Notes under the pieces: model-generated | What the model saw: only the letters and a program-made list of their open reading frames with translations | The model's database searches: none | Told to the model about the DNA's origin: nothing | Source of the DNA: Mytilus trossulus | Taxonomy: Eukaryota > Mollusca > Bivalvia > Mytilida > Mytilidae | Direction: 5' to 3' | Assembly (NCBI RefSeq): GCF_036588685.1 | Contig: NC_086386.1 | Span: 43,695,878 to 43,759,877 of the forward strand | DNA length: 64,000 bases | Made by a program: the position numbers and the translations under genes | Shown here: positions 1 through 9,130 of the stretch, piece by piece | How positions within the stretch are numbered: the first letter of the stretch is position 1 | Layout of the letters: each line of letters begins with the position of its first letter

Positions 1-422
1 TAAATATATCATATTATAGTCATGATAGTAGATGAGATCTATGTGGATAAATTAACTGATATATATCATATAACAGCAGACGAGATCTTTGTTGATAACT
101 TAACTGATATTTTATAATAGCAGAAGAGATCTATGTGGAGGTCCTTTACATGCTAACTAGTTAGCCTCTTAACAGAATGGAATTGTAAGAGTACTTCAAT
201 ACTGATCGATTGATTATTGCTTACTTACTTTCAGTGGCAAACATTTCATGCACATTAAAAATAAGAGCACTTACTTAAATTAAATATCTATGCAGCAAGC
301 AGAAGGATTATTAAAATATTTTGGCACAATTGCAAGTAGTTAATTAATATGTAAATCAAGGATTTGACAAATATTGCATGCAATCTAAATCTTAAAATAA
401 TTCACAAATTCAAAATACAATG
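1..422. other. 3' flank of the TRIM-type gene
   Basis: Downstream side of the minus-strand stop codon. AT-rich. Near the window edge there is a short local repeat, with 'gatgagatctatgtgga', 'gacgagatctttgttga' and 'gaagagatctatgtgga' about 50 bp apart (35-140). No clear AATAAA is seen on the minus strand, so the 3' UTR probably runs beyond the window. Confidence 0.5.
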
Positions 423-2026
423 TTATCTAGATATTTTTTTCTTTGGTCTAACTGTTCGTCTAGCTCCAGAATTTGGAGAACTAGATCTATTCTGTGTTGC
501 TGGAGAGAAATCTCTAGCTGATATAGTTGGCAGATTTGCTGTTCTAAAATTACAATTTGACTGTGTTGGAAGATTGGCATTTCCCGTACTAAATCTCCTA
601 TCTACACGAACATTTACATTGTTGGGAGGGGGGATATTGTTGGTATTTGATGGTATATTAGTATCATCTCGGACACCTCGACAGACTGTTTCCATTGACT
701 TTATTATAGTATCCACTCCTACTTCTCCCTCGTCCGACACCATTGCCATGAGTGTTGCAGTATTTACAACAGAGTTATTGTTCTTATTACCATATTCTGC
801 TTTCGGCTTCCTAGGAAGACCTCGGTTGGGTAGGCCAGTATTTGTCCCTGAGGCAACAGAAGAAGACTGAGGGATAAAATCTGCAGTACTTGGGACAGGA
901 AAAGCTTTAGATACATTATCATAAGTCTCTAGCCCAGGAGACGAGTACCCTGCAGCATCGGCCCCTGACGTTACTTTAGGAACAACAAAACCAACGTTAG
1001 ATTTCGGTATGTGCATGGAAGTAGTAGTTGTCCTTGGCTGAACATTAGAAACTTTACTTTGTGATGGAGGAATAAATCTTTGAGAAGCTTCAGATGAACA
1101 CGGAGGTGCAGTTATCATTTTCTGCTCACCAGTTGGAGTTGATGGTATGACTGCAGATGAAAACCAAGATGTCGTGGTCACTGGATTTGGTGTGATAACA
1201 TTTTGTTTATAACTTGAAACTACATTTCCAGGGACAACAGGCTCTGATGCAGCACGAACTCCTCTCGGTATAGGCACAAAGTTTGAGGCAGAGTTTATAC
1301 TAACAGAAGTAGGAGCTATTCTAAATGAAGCAGACGACACATTTGAAAATGATGGTTGAGAATATGTGGATGATGTTGGTTTTGTAGATGTATTAGTTGA
1401 TACAGGAGGAATATTAGGAACTACAATATTTGGTTGAATATTGTCCTGTTCTGAAAGACTTCTTTGACTAGGATCCAAATATCTTGGTTTTTGTTTTTTA
1501 GTCATAGTTGACCTGGTGACAGTTCCTTCATTAAATGTCATAGAACTAGGTGATTGTGTAAAAGATATTGGCGGAGTTTTAGGAAGGTCTTCTCTAGATG
1601 ACTGTCTAAATGACTGTGACATTTGAGGATGGCGTTCATTTTCTCTGGATGACTGTCTTAATGACTGTGCTGAATTAGAAAGGTATTCATTTTCTCCAGA
1701 TGACTGTCTAAATGACTGTGTGGTTTGTGGATGAGGGTCACCTTCTCTGGATGACTGTCTAACTGACTGTGTCGTATTAGAAAGGCATTCGTCTTCTCTT
1801 GATGACTGTCTAAATGACTGTGATGTTTGAGGATGGCAATCATCGTCTCTAGATGACTGTCTGGATGACTGTGTGAATGACTGTGACGTTTGAGGATGGT
1901 TATCATCTTCTCTGGATGACTGTCTAGATGACTGTGTTGTTCTCGAAAGGCATTCATCCTCTCGTGATGACTGTCGAGATGACTGTGTAGATGAGGGTCC
2001 TGACGAAATTTCATCTGGCCTGGTAC
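423..2026 (-). CDS. TRIM-type gene exon 5: repeat-bearing disordered C-terminal tail and stop
   Basis: 534 codons including TAA (423-425), residues 326-859. The acceptor TTTAAG at 2027-2032 gives the only frame that stays open through the whole exon. About residues 335-475 are a coding minisatellite: roughly eight ~17-residue units built on QSFRQSSRE, alternating between units that start HPQTS and units that start LSNTT. The remaining ~385 residues are rich in Ser, Thr, Pro, Asn and Val, end in a basic PKKKISR and show no recognised domain, so they are probably disordered. The basic end could be a nuclear-localisation or membrane-contact signal (speculative). Another frame of the same repeat gives a His/Ser-rich open frame (HSHLDSH units) that is only a shadow. 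Confidence 0.8.
1590..2000 (-). repeat. Coding minisatellite, 51-bp units in a 102-bp higher order
   Basis: Tandem units containing CAGTCATTTAGACAGTCATC (minus strand) recur about every 51 bp. Adjacent units differ in two alternating types, so the real period is about 102 bp. One unit carries an extra QSF/SRQ insertion. The lengths remain multiples of three, so the reading frame of the TRIM-type exon is kept. Copy number is a likely length polymorphism. Confidence 0.8.
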
Positions 2027-2115
2027 CTTAAACAGAAATTAGTAATCTGACATCTCATACAACATTTATCAACAGATATCAAATCAAAAATGAAATATTA
2101 TTTTTCCCTCTTTAA

Positions 2116-2375
2116 GGTGGTACCAAACACTTTCACTAAAATTAATTTGGCTCGTTGAATTTTCATAAAATTTTGTCAAAGTCAATTAACAAAAATATAA
2201 AAGTTATAAAAATTTTGAACCAACCATTTTGTCAGAAAAATTACACTGGTTATATAGCAGTTTGACAAACACCAATTTGGTCATTGAGAAGCTTAATATT
2301 CCTTTTACAACACAACATAATTAAAATGTTTAACTAACTTTACAGAGTTATCTCCCTGTAGTGATAGGTATCACC
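2116..2375. mobile_element. TTAA-flanked MITE, copy 1
   Basis: 260 bp. Begins GGTGGTACCAAACACT and ends with the inverted match GATAGGTATCACC, with TTAA directly on both sides (2112-2115 and 2376-2379). The interior matches three other copies in this window (5333, 35431, 53269), including the segment 'ccagtgtaatttttctga' or its complement. TTAA duplication is the hallmark of piggyBac-type transposition. No coding capacity. Confidence 0.8.
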
Positions 2376-2589
2376 TTAATTGAGTTTGAAAATAAAAAGT
2401 AATTATATAAGTTTTATGCCCGCTGAGTTCATATACATGCACATATCTTATTTTGAAAACAATAAAATGGCATAACCATGATATATCTAGAACAAATCTA
2501 ATTAAATTAAGACAGAGGTTGCATTTATAAGTGGCAAGATTGTTTTAATAACTAACAGATTTGATGAAAATGTTTGGTTTCATTAACAC

Positions 2590-3580
2590 GAGCTTCCTTT
2601 TCCAATTTGTAATTCTAGCAATATCATATTGGACATCTAGTCCAGTCAAACTAAGATTTAACCTCAAAATAATTGCAACAGAAAATGTTTAAGTTCTAAT
2701 CTATAGCATTAAGCCCTTAACATACACAGAAAAAAAAGTCCCATTAAATCTAACTAAAGGAAAACTCAAAATCAGCATTTCAAATTTCCTATGGAATTTA
2801 ATATTGAAAGGGGAGATAACTCTGCAAAAATGAGTCTTTTTTGGTCAGTTTTTGGTTGATTTTCTTGAAATTAATGCAAACTATGATACCTCGATGGGAT
2901 TATAAGTTGGTATTTGACTAAATTATATAATCTTCTGCTCATGAATTGTACAAAATCAAAGTGTTATGGGTAGTTTTATTTTTATGTGCATTTTTCATTT
3001 AAGAAATTGCAAATTTGAAGCTTTGTGACCATTTTGAAGAAAAAAATATGTGAAAATTTGGTATGTTTATATTTTTTCAGCACCTTACTTGTCTAAAGAA
3101 ACTTTAAACCACAAAAAGAAAATACATGCTTAATAATTTTTATTAAATTTGAGATTCTTTACCTTGAAATTTTGAAAAAATCAATAAATGGTCAACTAAG
3201 GAACTACGAAATCTAGATTTTAGCTTAGTTTTTTGTTATTCTCTAAAGACGTCTTTAAAATCAAGAATCAATACGTTCTGGTGATAACAAAGCGGTAAAG
3301 TGATATTTTTGTATCAATTTTTATTGATATTTCTGCCTTATTTGCAAGAGTTATATCCCTTTTCAATGCAAATCTCAATAGGAATTTTAAATGGTGATTT
3401 TTTTAGTCTACCTTAAGTTAGATTTTATGGGACTTTTTTCTGTGTATATTTGGAGTATAATGCTTAAGATTAAGATTAAAACTTTAAAATCTTCTGTTGC
3501 AATTCAGGTTAGGGTCAAATTTATGCTAGATTGACTGGACTAATCTAATCATTGGAAATTTGACAAATTGAAGCATGGCA
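2590..3580. mobile_element. Fold-back element with ~200-240-bp inverted arms
   Basis: About 2610-2850 is the diverged reverse complement of about 3330-3575. Matching landmarks include 'cacagaaaaaaaagtccca' against 'tgggacttttttctgtg', 'agtccagtcaaactaag' against 'tagattgactggacta', and the 'gagataactctgcaa' end against 'ttgcaagagttatat'. The spacer is ~480 bp without coding capacity. Exact ends and target duplication could not be fixed. Arm identity looks near 75-80 percent by eye, so this is an old insertion. Confidence 0.6.
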
Positions 3581-4019
3581 GTTTCAAAGTCTTCTATCTT
3601 AGAAATTCATAAAAAATTTTCAATGAGTTTTTGAATAATTATAAGCGACCTTTTCATTTCAATAAATTTCAGATTTGTGACTCAAAGAGTAGTTCTGCTT
3701 TATATGTGACTTGGCTATTTTGTTCACAAATCTCTGCTATACTTAAATAGATATAAACAAAAACTTTAAACAAGTTTTTTTTCCCCTTATTGACAAGCTC
3801 CCTAATGATTTTGACAGTTTTTACAGATTTTTTTTTATAAACACTTTTGGAACAAGTTCATTTTTGCTTTATCTCAAATTAACTTTACTGTTCTAAAGCA
3901 AGATTAATTGTATTGTTCTTTACGCATGATCAAGTATATGAATATCTTTGTCCTTAGGTTTTTGGATAATAGTGGTTGTCGTTTGTTTATGTGTAATATA
4001 TTTGTTTTTCATTAATTTT

Positions 4020-4245
4020 GTTTACATAAATAAGGACGTTAGTTTTCTCGTTTGAATTGTTTTACATTGTCTTATCGGAGCCTTTTATAACTGACTATGC
4101 GGTATGGGCTTTGCTCATTGTTGAAGGCTGTACAGTGACCTATAGTTGTTTATGTCTGTGTCATTTTGGTCTTTTGTGGATAGTTGTCTCAGTGGCAATC
4201 ATACCACATCTTCTTTTTTATATTATTGGCAATGATACCACATCT
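4020..4245 (-). repeat. Dispersed repeat family N (minus orientation)
   Basis: Recognised by phrases shared with other copies here (25310-25800, 30437-30640, 42233-42900, partial at 17041-17080, 20205-20330 and 22225-22290). On the minus strand: 'gatgtggtatgattgcca', 'tgagacaac', 'caccgtacagccttcaac' with small changes, then 'gacaatgtaaaacaattc' and 'aaacgagaaaactaac'. It is non-coding in every copy; short open frames across it are not conserved between copies. Confidence 0.7.
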
Positions 4246-4247
4246 CC

Positions 4248-4611
4248 TACTGTGGATTTATTTATTTTCGTGGGTATCAATTAGCTTTGATTGAGAAAAA
4301 CTTGGATATATGGATATTTGATTTTGTGGTTTTACCAATCCAGAGACGGATTTAGAAGGGAGCCCCCCCCCCCTTTTTGGGAAAAAATTTGGTTGCTTAT
4401 GTAGGGAATCGCTGAAGCGTGACTGGAGTGGGCCCCCTCTTAAGCAGTCAGTGGGCCCCCACTTATAAAAATTTATAGATCCACCAGTGCAATCTCTGTA
4501 TTCAAAGTCTAAAGAAAATCTGTTAATATTGACAATTGGAATTCCTAGTTCTTCTGTTACCACAAAACCAATGAAAATTGTTATCCAAAGAATAATAAAG
4601 AATCCACAGTA
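4248..4611. mobile_element. TACTGTGG-ended MITE, copy 1, interrupted
   Basis: Starts TACTGTGGATTTATTTATTT and ends with the inverted 'aaagaatccacagta'. Two other copies are at 45493 and 60958. The centre (about 4335-4495) is interrupted by a C-tract-rich sequence ('gagcccccccc', 'tggatc' ends) of the kind also seen at 8230-8395 and 23310-23357. The short minus-strand open frame across it is not a gene. Confidence 0.65.
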
Positions 4612-4653
4612 CTATTATTTTTTTTGCAGTTAAAAATAATATCATTTAATTAC

Positions 4654-4813
4654 CACCAGACTTTTTCCACTGTAGTTGCTGTATACTTTGTAACGTGCCT
4701 TCTTTGTCTATCTCCCAAACAGGCATATCGACTGTTGGCATATCCTTGGTACTAAACATCACCATATCAAAACATAATAAACTGTTTAACTGTCTCTCTG
4801 ATTCCTTCATTAA
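4654..4813 (-). CDS. TRIM-type gene exon 4: end of coiled coil and linker
   Basis: 160-nt exon, residues 273-325 plus one base. The acceptor is TTTCAG before TTA; the donor GTAATT gives phase 1, matching the next exon. The first part (LMKESERQLNSLLCFD) continues the coiled coil; the rest (MVMFSTKDMPTVDMPVWEID then GTLQSIQQLQWKKS) looks like the short linker that follows the coiled coil in TRIM proteins. An alternative GT lies 3 nt upstream in the repeated GGTGGT and would also keep phase 1, removing one Gly. Confidence 0.75.
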
Positions 4814-4909
4814 CTGAAACATGGTTTTTAATAAATAGTTAGTAATAAGATCATCTAAAAAATCAATTGTGATAAATTATTTGATTTAAACATTTTTTTT
4901 TAATGCTCA

Positions 4910-5035
4910 AGGAAGACAGAATTTTTCTGATGAAAGATGCAAATGGGGTTCAAACTAACAACTTCAGTGTTGACTGGCTAGTGATTACAGTAGTAACTAC
5001 TTTGACCATTCAGCCACCGAGCCCCTTGTCTTCTT
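4910..5035 (-). mobile_element. tRNA-derived SINE-like remnant
   Basis: On the minus strand the sequence begins like a class II tRNA: 'gctcggtggctgaatggtca', whose TGGCTGAATGG fits the pol III A box TRGYNNARNGG. About 45 bp on, 'agtttgaacccca' fits the B box. No closed cloverleaf or CCA-proximal stem is obvious, so this is a SINE head or tRNA pseudogene, not a working tRNA. A more decayed relative lies at 10800-10945. Confidence 0.5.
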
Positions 5036-5332
5036 TTAAATACTGTTTTGAACTTTAAATGTGCTGACACGTTATAAATTGTCTCATTGTCAGTCATTCA
5101 CATGATTGCTATTTAACTCCATCATTTTAACTTTGTCATTCTGTTGTTTTATAATCTGTGTAATCAAAAATGAGGCCCATTCTTTTCTTCATTTTCTTTG
5201 GTCCATCATTTGTCATAGGTTATTAATCTGACTTTGCATGAAATACTTGCCACTGGATGTTCAGTCAATCATAATCAACAAATCAATGTATGTATATGTT
5301 ATGTAATTGCTGCCTGTGTATCTTCTAATTAA

Positions 5333-5596
5333 GGTGGTACCTAACACTACAGGGAGACAACTCTGTAAAATCAGCTTAACGTTTTAATTATGTTGTGTTG
5401 TTAAGAGAATATCATGAATATTAAGCCTCTCAATGATTAAAATAAGTGTTTGTCAAACTGCTATATAACCAGTGTAATTTTTCTGATAAAATTTTTGAAA
5501 TTTTTATATTTTTGTCAATGGGTCAAAGTAAATTGTCAAAATTTTAAGAAAATTAAACAAGCCAAATTTATTTTAGTCAAAGTGTTGGGTTCCACC
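5333..5596. mobile_element. TTAA-flanked MITE, copy 2
   Basis: 264 bp, GGTGGTACCTAACACTACAG at one end and 'gttgggttccacc' inverted at the other, TTAA on both sides (5329-5332, 5597-5600). Same family as 2116, 35431 and 53269 and, like the 35431 copy, in the orientation opposite to the other two. Confidence 0.8.
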
Positions 5597-5715
5597 TTAA
5601 CTGACCTCAAATCAAATTAAAATTTTTTGATATACATGTACAACTGTTATATTAAACTATAAGAACATGTATAAAGTGTTTTATGTTGGGTTTTTTCATA
5701 CTCATAATTAGATAC

Positions 5716-5949
5716 CTTAATTCTAAGACCTGTATCTTTAGCTGTTTTTATACCATTCAGTCGTTTCAGATGATCTTCCACTGTTTTACTAAGTTGTTTA
5801 TGTTTTCTTAATTGTTCATCTATTGGTCTTTTAATTGATTTTATATCATTCTGAAGTTGGCGTAGTAATTCTTGATGTTGACCTTTTAATGACTGGATTA
5901 GTCCAGAAATCTGACCTTCGAGCTGGCTTTTAATACTTTCTTCATTGGC
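5716..5949 (-). CDS. TRIM-type gene exon 3: coiled coil
   Basis: Exactly 78 codons (residues 195-272), acceptor TTTTCAG/GCC and donor AAG/GTATCT, phase 0 at both ends. The peptide is rich in Lys, Glu, Gln and Leu, with repeated stretches such as HQELLRQLQNDIKSIKRP and LSKTVEDHLKRLN. This is a typical amphipathic coiled coil, which in TRIM proteins drives antiparallel dimerisation. The family-A repeat cassette starting at 5994 ends up only about 45 bp upstream of the acceptor, so the branch-point region must lie in a very short stretch. Confidence 0.82.
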
Positions 5950-5993
5950 CTGAAAACATGGTACATGTAAATAATAAAATAAAAAAATTAAAA

Positions 5994-8206
5994 CTAGAGG
6001 CTCTCAAGAGCCTGTGTTGCTCACCTTGGTTTAAGTGCATATTAAACAAAGGAAACAGATAAATTCATCAAAGAATTGTGTTTGGTGATGGTGATGTGTT
6101 TGTAGATCATACTTTACTGATCATTCTTGTTACATACAATTTTCTCTATCTGTAATGAACTTGGCCCTTTAGTTACAGAGGAAAACACTTTGTAAAAACT
6201 TACTAAAATTAACCCAATTAATGAAAATTATTAAAAAATGACTATAAATGGTAATAACTCCTTAAGGGGTCAACTGACCATTTTGGGAATGTTGACTTAT
6301 TTGTAGATATTAATTTGCTGAACAATATTGCTGTTTACAATTTATCTCTATTTATAATAGTATTCAAGATAATAACCAACAAGAGGCTGTCACAACGACA
6401 GTAAACCGGATTTATTAGCATTTATTTGTGTCCTGGCAATATCACAAGAACCATTACTGATGATTGGTGAAAGTGAAAATTGTCAATATCAAATTTGACC
6501 TCTTTTTTGTCATCAGTATCAACATATTAAAATTTGAAAAGCTTAGATTGAATGGTTTGTGAGTAAATGCAACAACGTGAATGGAAACACCTTTTTACGA
6601 TCTTTCAATAACCATAACTCCTGAACGGTAAAAGTGAAAATCATCATTATTGAACTTGACCTCTATTTTGTCATCAGTAACAACATATTAAAATTTGAAA
6701 AGCTTTGGTTGAATGGTTCATGAGAAAATGCACGGACACGACTGGAAACACCATTTTTCAATCTTTCAAGAACCATAACTCCTGAACGGTTAAAGTCAAA
6801 ATCGTCGTTATTGAACTTGACCTCCATTTTGTCACCAGTAACAACATATTAAAATTTGGGAAACTTTGGTAGAACAGTTCATGCGTAAATGCACGGACAC
6901 AACTGGAAACGCCATTTTTCAATCTTTCAAGAACCATAACTCCTGAACGGTAAAAGTCAAAATCGTCATTATTGAACTTGACCTCCATTTTGTCACCAGT
7001 AACAACATATTAAAATTTGGGAAGCTTTGGTGGAACTGTTCATGCGTAAATGCACGGACACGACTGGAAACGCCATTTTTCAATCTTTCAAGAACCATAA
7101 CTCCTGAACGGTAAAAGTCAAAATGGCCATTATTGAACTTGACCTTCATTTAGTTGTCAGTAACAACATATTAAAATTTTAAAAGCTTTGGTTGAACGGT
7201 TCTTGAGTTGATGCACGGACAACATTTGATTGCCACCCGCCCGCCCGCCCGCCTGCCCTGCCGCCCGCCCGCCAAGCATCCCCAATTTAATAACCGACAT
7301 TTTTGTCACAAAAATCCGGTTAAAAACAGCTAAATTTCTTTAAAAATTACCAATTGGAGGGCAGCAACCCAACAACCAGTTGTCCAATTCATCTGAAAAT
7401 TTCAGGGCAAATAGATATTTACTAGATAAACAAGTTAACCCTTGTAAGATTTGCTTTAAATGCTTTGGTTTTAGAGTTATAAGCCACAATCTACATTTTA
7501 CCCCTATGTTTTATTTTTAGCCATGGCGACCATCTTGGTTGGTTGGCCGGCCGACACAATTTTTAAACTAAATACCCTGATAATGGTTTTGGCTCAGTTT
7601 CGTTAAATTTGGTCCAGTAGTTTCAGAGGAAAGATCTTTATAAAAGACAACAAAAATTTATGAAAAATTGGTAAAAAATGACTATTAAGGGCAATAACTC
7701 CTTAAGGGGTCAACTAACTATTTTGATCATGTTGACTTATTTGTAGATCTTACTTTGCTGAACATAATTGCTGTTTATAGTTTATCTCTCTATCTATAAT
7801 AATTTTCAAGATAATAACTGAAAAAGGACAAAATTTCCTTAAAATTACCAATTCAGGGGCAGCAACCCAACAACCCATTGTCTGATTCATCTGAAAATAT
7901 TAGGGCAGATAGATCTTAACCTATTAAACAATTTTACCCCAGTCAGATTTGCTTTAAATGATTTGGTTTTAGAGTTATAAGCCAAAATATACATTTTACC
8001 CCTATGTTCTATTTTTAGCCATGGTGGCCATCTTGGGTATTTTGGCGGGTCACCGGACACAATTTTTAAACTAGATACCGCAATGATGATTGCGGCCAAG
8101 TTAAGTTAAATTTGGCCCAGTAGTTTCAGAGGAGAAGATTTTTGTAAAAGTTAACGACGACGGACACAGGACGTCCCAGTGATGGGAAAAGCTCATTAGG
8201 TGAGCT
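5994..8206 (+). mobile_element. Family-A repeat cassette, copy A1 (interrupted)
   Basis: Starts CTAGAGGCTCTCAAGAGCCT (7-bp hairpin AGGCTCT/AGAGCCT) followed by GTGTTGCTCACC. It has internal units with 'ggcaataactccttaagggg', 'cagcaacccaacaac', 'ccatggcgaccatcttgg' and 'cccagtagtttcagaggaga', then 'acgacgacggac', and ends at GGTGAGCT with AAAA after it. Its 3' hairpin is reduced relative to 15849. A 942-bp cassette of another type is inserted at 6380. No conserved protein is encoded; open frames across it (for example 7887-8099) are by-products of the repeat. Confidence 0.7.
6380..7321 (+). mobile_element. Nested cassette with ~160-bp tandem core and GCCC microsatellite
   Basis: Starts CAAGAGGCTGTCACAACGAC (short hairpin CTGTC/GACAG), then 'aaaccggattt', then about five ~160-bp tandem units ('accataactcctgaacggt' near 6610, 6772, 6932 and 7094), a GCCC-type microsatellite (7235-7272) and the end 'aaaaatccggtt', inverted to the start. 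Removing it restores 'ataaccaa' plus 'aaacagc' of the surrounding family-A cassette. The layout (end, ~160-bp core, tetranucleotide tract, end) recalls the pearl elements of bivalves. Confidence 0.75.
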
Positions 8207-8229
8207 AAAAAGGTAAAGGAACATTCAAA

Positions 8230-8395
8230 GATAATTTCAGGCGCGGATCCAGAGGGGGGGGGAAGAGGTTCCAGGGGTTTGAACCCCCCTTTTTTTGGAC
8301 GATCAATGAATTTGAATGGGGACATATAATTGGAACCCCCCTTTTATCCTGGGTTAGGACCCCCCCCCCCTTTAAAATGGCTGGATCCGCCCCTG
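8230..8395. repeat. C-tract dispersed repeat with 'ggatcc' ends (uninterrupted copy)
   Basis: Runs from 'gcgcggatccagagg' to 'ggctggatccgcccctg', with inverted ends and runs of 8-11 G or C. The centre 'ttggacgatcaatgaatttg' also occurs at 24665-24700, where the same repeat is split by a family-A cassette, so this copy acts as the empty site. Confidence 0.65.
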
Positions 8396-9130
8396 AATTT
8401 TGAGGTTTTCATTAATGCAAATAACATGAATAAGTTACTATGAGTCTACCATTTGAAGAGAAAAAGAACCTTTACTATCTGACCATCAAAAATATGATAT
8501 TTTGCATTTGACATATTGTTATTCTAGAAAAAAGAGGATAAACATCGAGCATGTCAATCAATACAACATCTGGTTGCATACTATTTTAGTACAATATGGG
8601 AAATTCCTGCTGCAAGAAGAATAGTTGCCTCAGAGATAAGAAAGATTCATATAAGACTGACAATGACGGATCTCCTGCACCTAAAGGTCATCATATCATG
8701 CATATAGTTCATAGACTTGTTGACGTTTTGTAGTATAATGTATATGTTGTATGTGCTTATGGTTAACAGTTGGTAAACACAAAATGTTACATCTTAGTGT
8801 TGAAGATTATCATTATTGTAGTTAAACACAAAGTGTAACATGAATTTCAATGTCATCAAGTGTACTGTAGTATCCTTATATTATTGTAGTGTATTAATGA
8901 ATTATAATATTTAATAGCTATATATAAATCATATTTCTAAATAAACACCTAAGTCACTCCCACCTGTGGAGATAAATAGGCTAATTACTGTAAGATAAAC
9001 AAATAAATTTCACATCTTATAATTTGATTATTTACTTAATATTTCTATTCCTGATGTGCATGTATCTATATATATATACTAAAACTGTTATAACACATCT
9101 AAGAAATGAAAACAAAATAAGTTAATATAC

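Larger units (their letters stand above)
2027..4653. other. TRIM-type gene intron 4
   Basis: 2.6-kb intron. It holds a TTAA MITE (2116-2375), a long fold-back element (about 2590-3580), a minus-oriented dispersed repeat (about 4020-4245) and a TACTGTGG-ended MITE (4248-4611) interrupted by a C-tract repeat. The rest is AT-rich with no further signal. Confidence 0.6.
4814..5715. other. TRIM-type gene intron 3
   Basis: Contains a tRNA-derived SINE-like remnant (4910-5035) and a TTAA MITE (5333-5596). The remaining ~450 bp are AT-rich and show nothing else. Confidence 0.6.

Noticed and set aside
364..870. 168-codon plus-strand open frame
   Set aside because: Lies antisense to TRIM exon 5, has no domain, splice support or coding bias of its own.
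1658..2014. His/Ser-rich minus-strand open frame of HSHLDSH repeats
   Set aside because: It is a shifted frame of the TRIM exon 5 minisatellite; the frame with matching splice phase runs continuously from 2026 to 423.
6758..7149. Two overlapping 76-codon minus-strand frames with identical peptides
   Set aside because: By-products of the ~160-bp tandem core in the nested cassette.
7235..7272. CpG island or promoter from the GCCC tract
   Set aside because: It is a tetranucleotide microsatellite inside a mobile cassette, with almost no CpG context around it.
5994..8206. Helitron identity for family-A cassettes
   Set aside because: The 3' hairpin and CTAA are suggestive, but the start is not TC and the insertions lie in A-tracts rather than between A and T; left unclassified.
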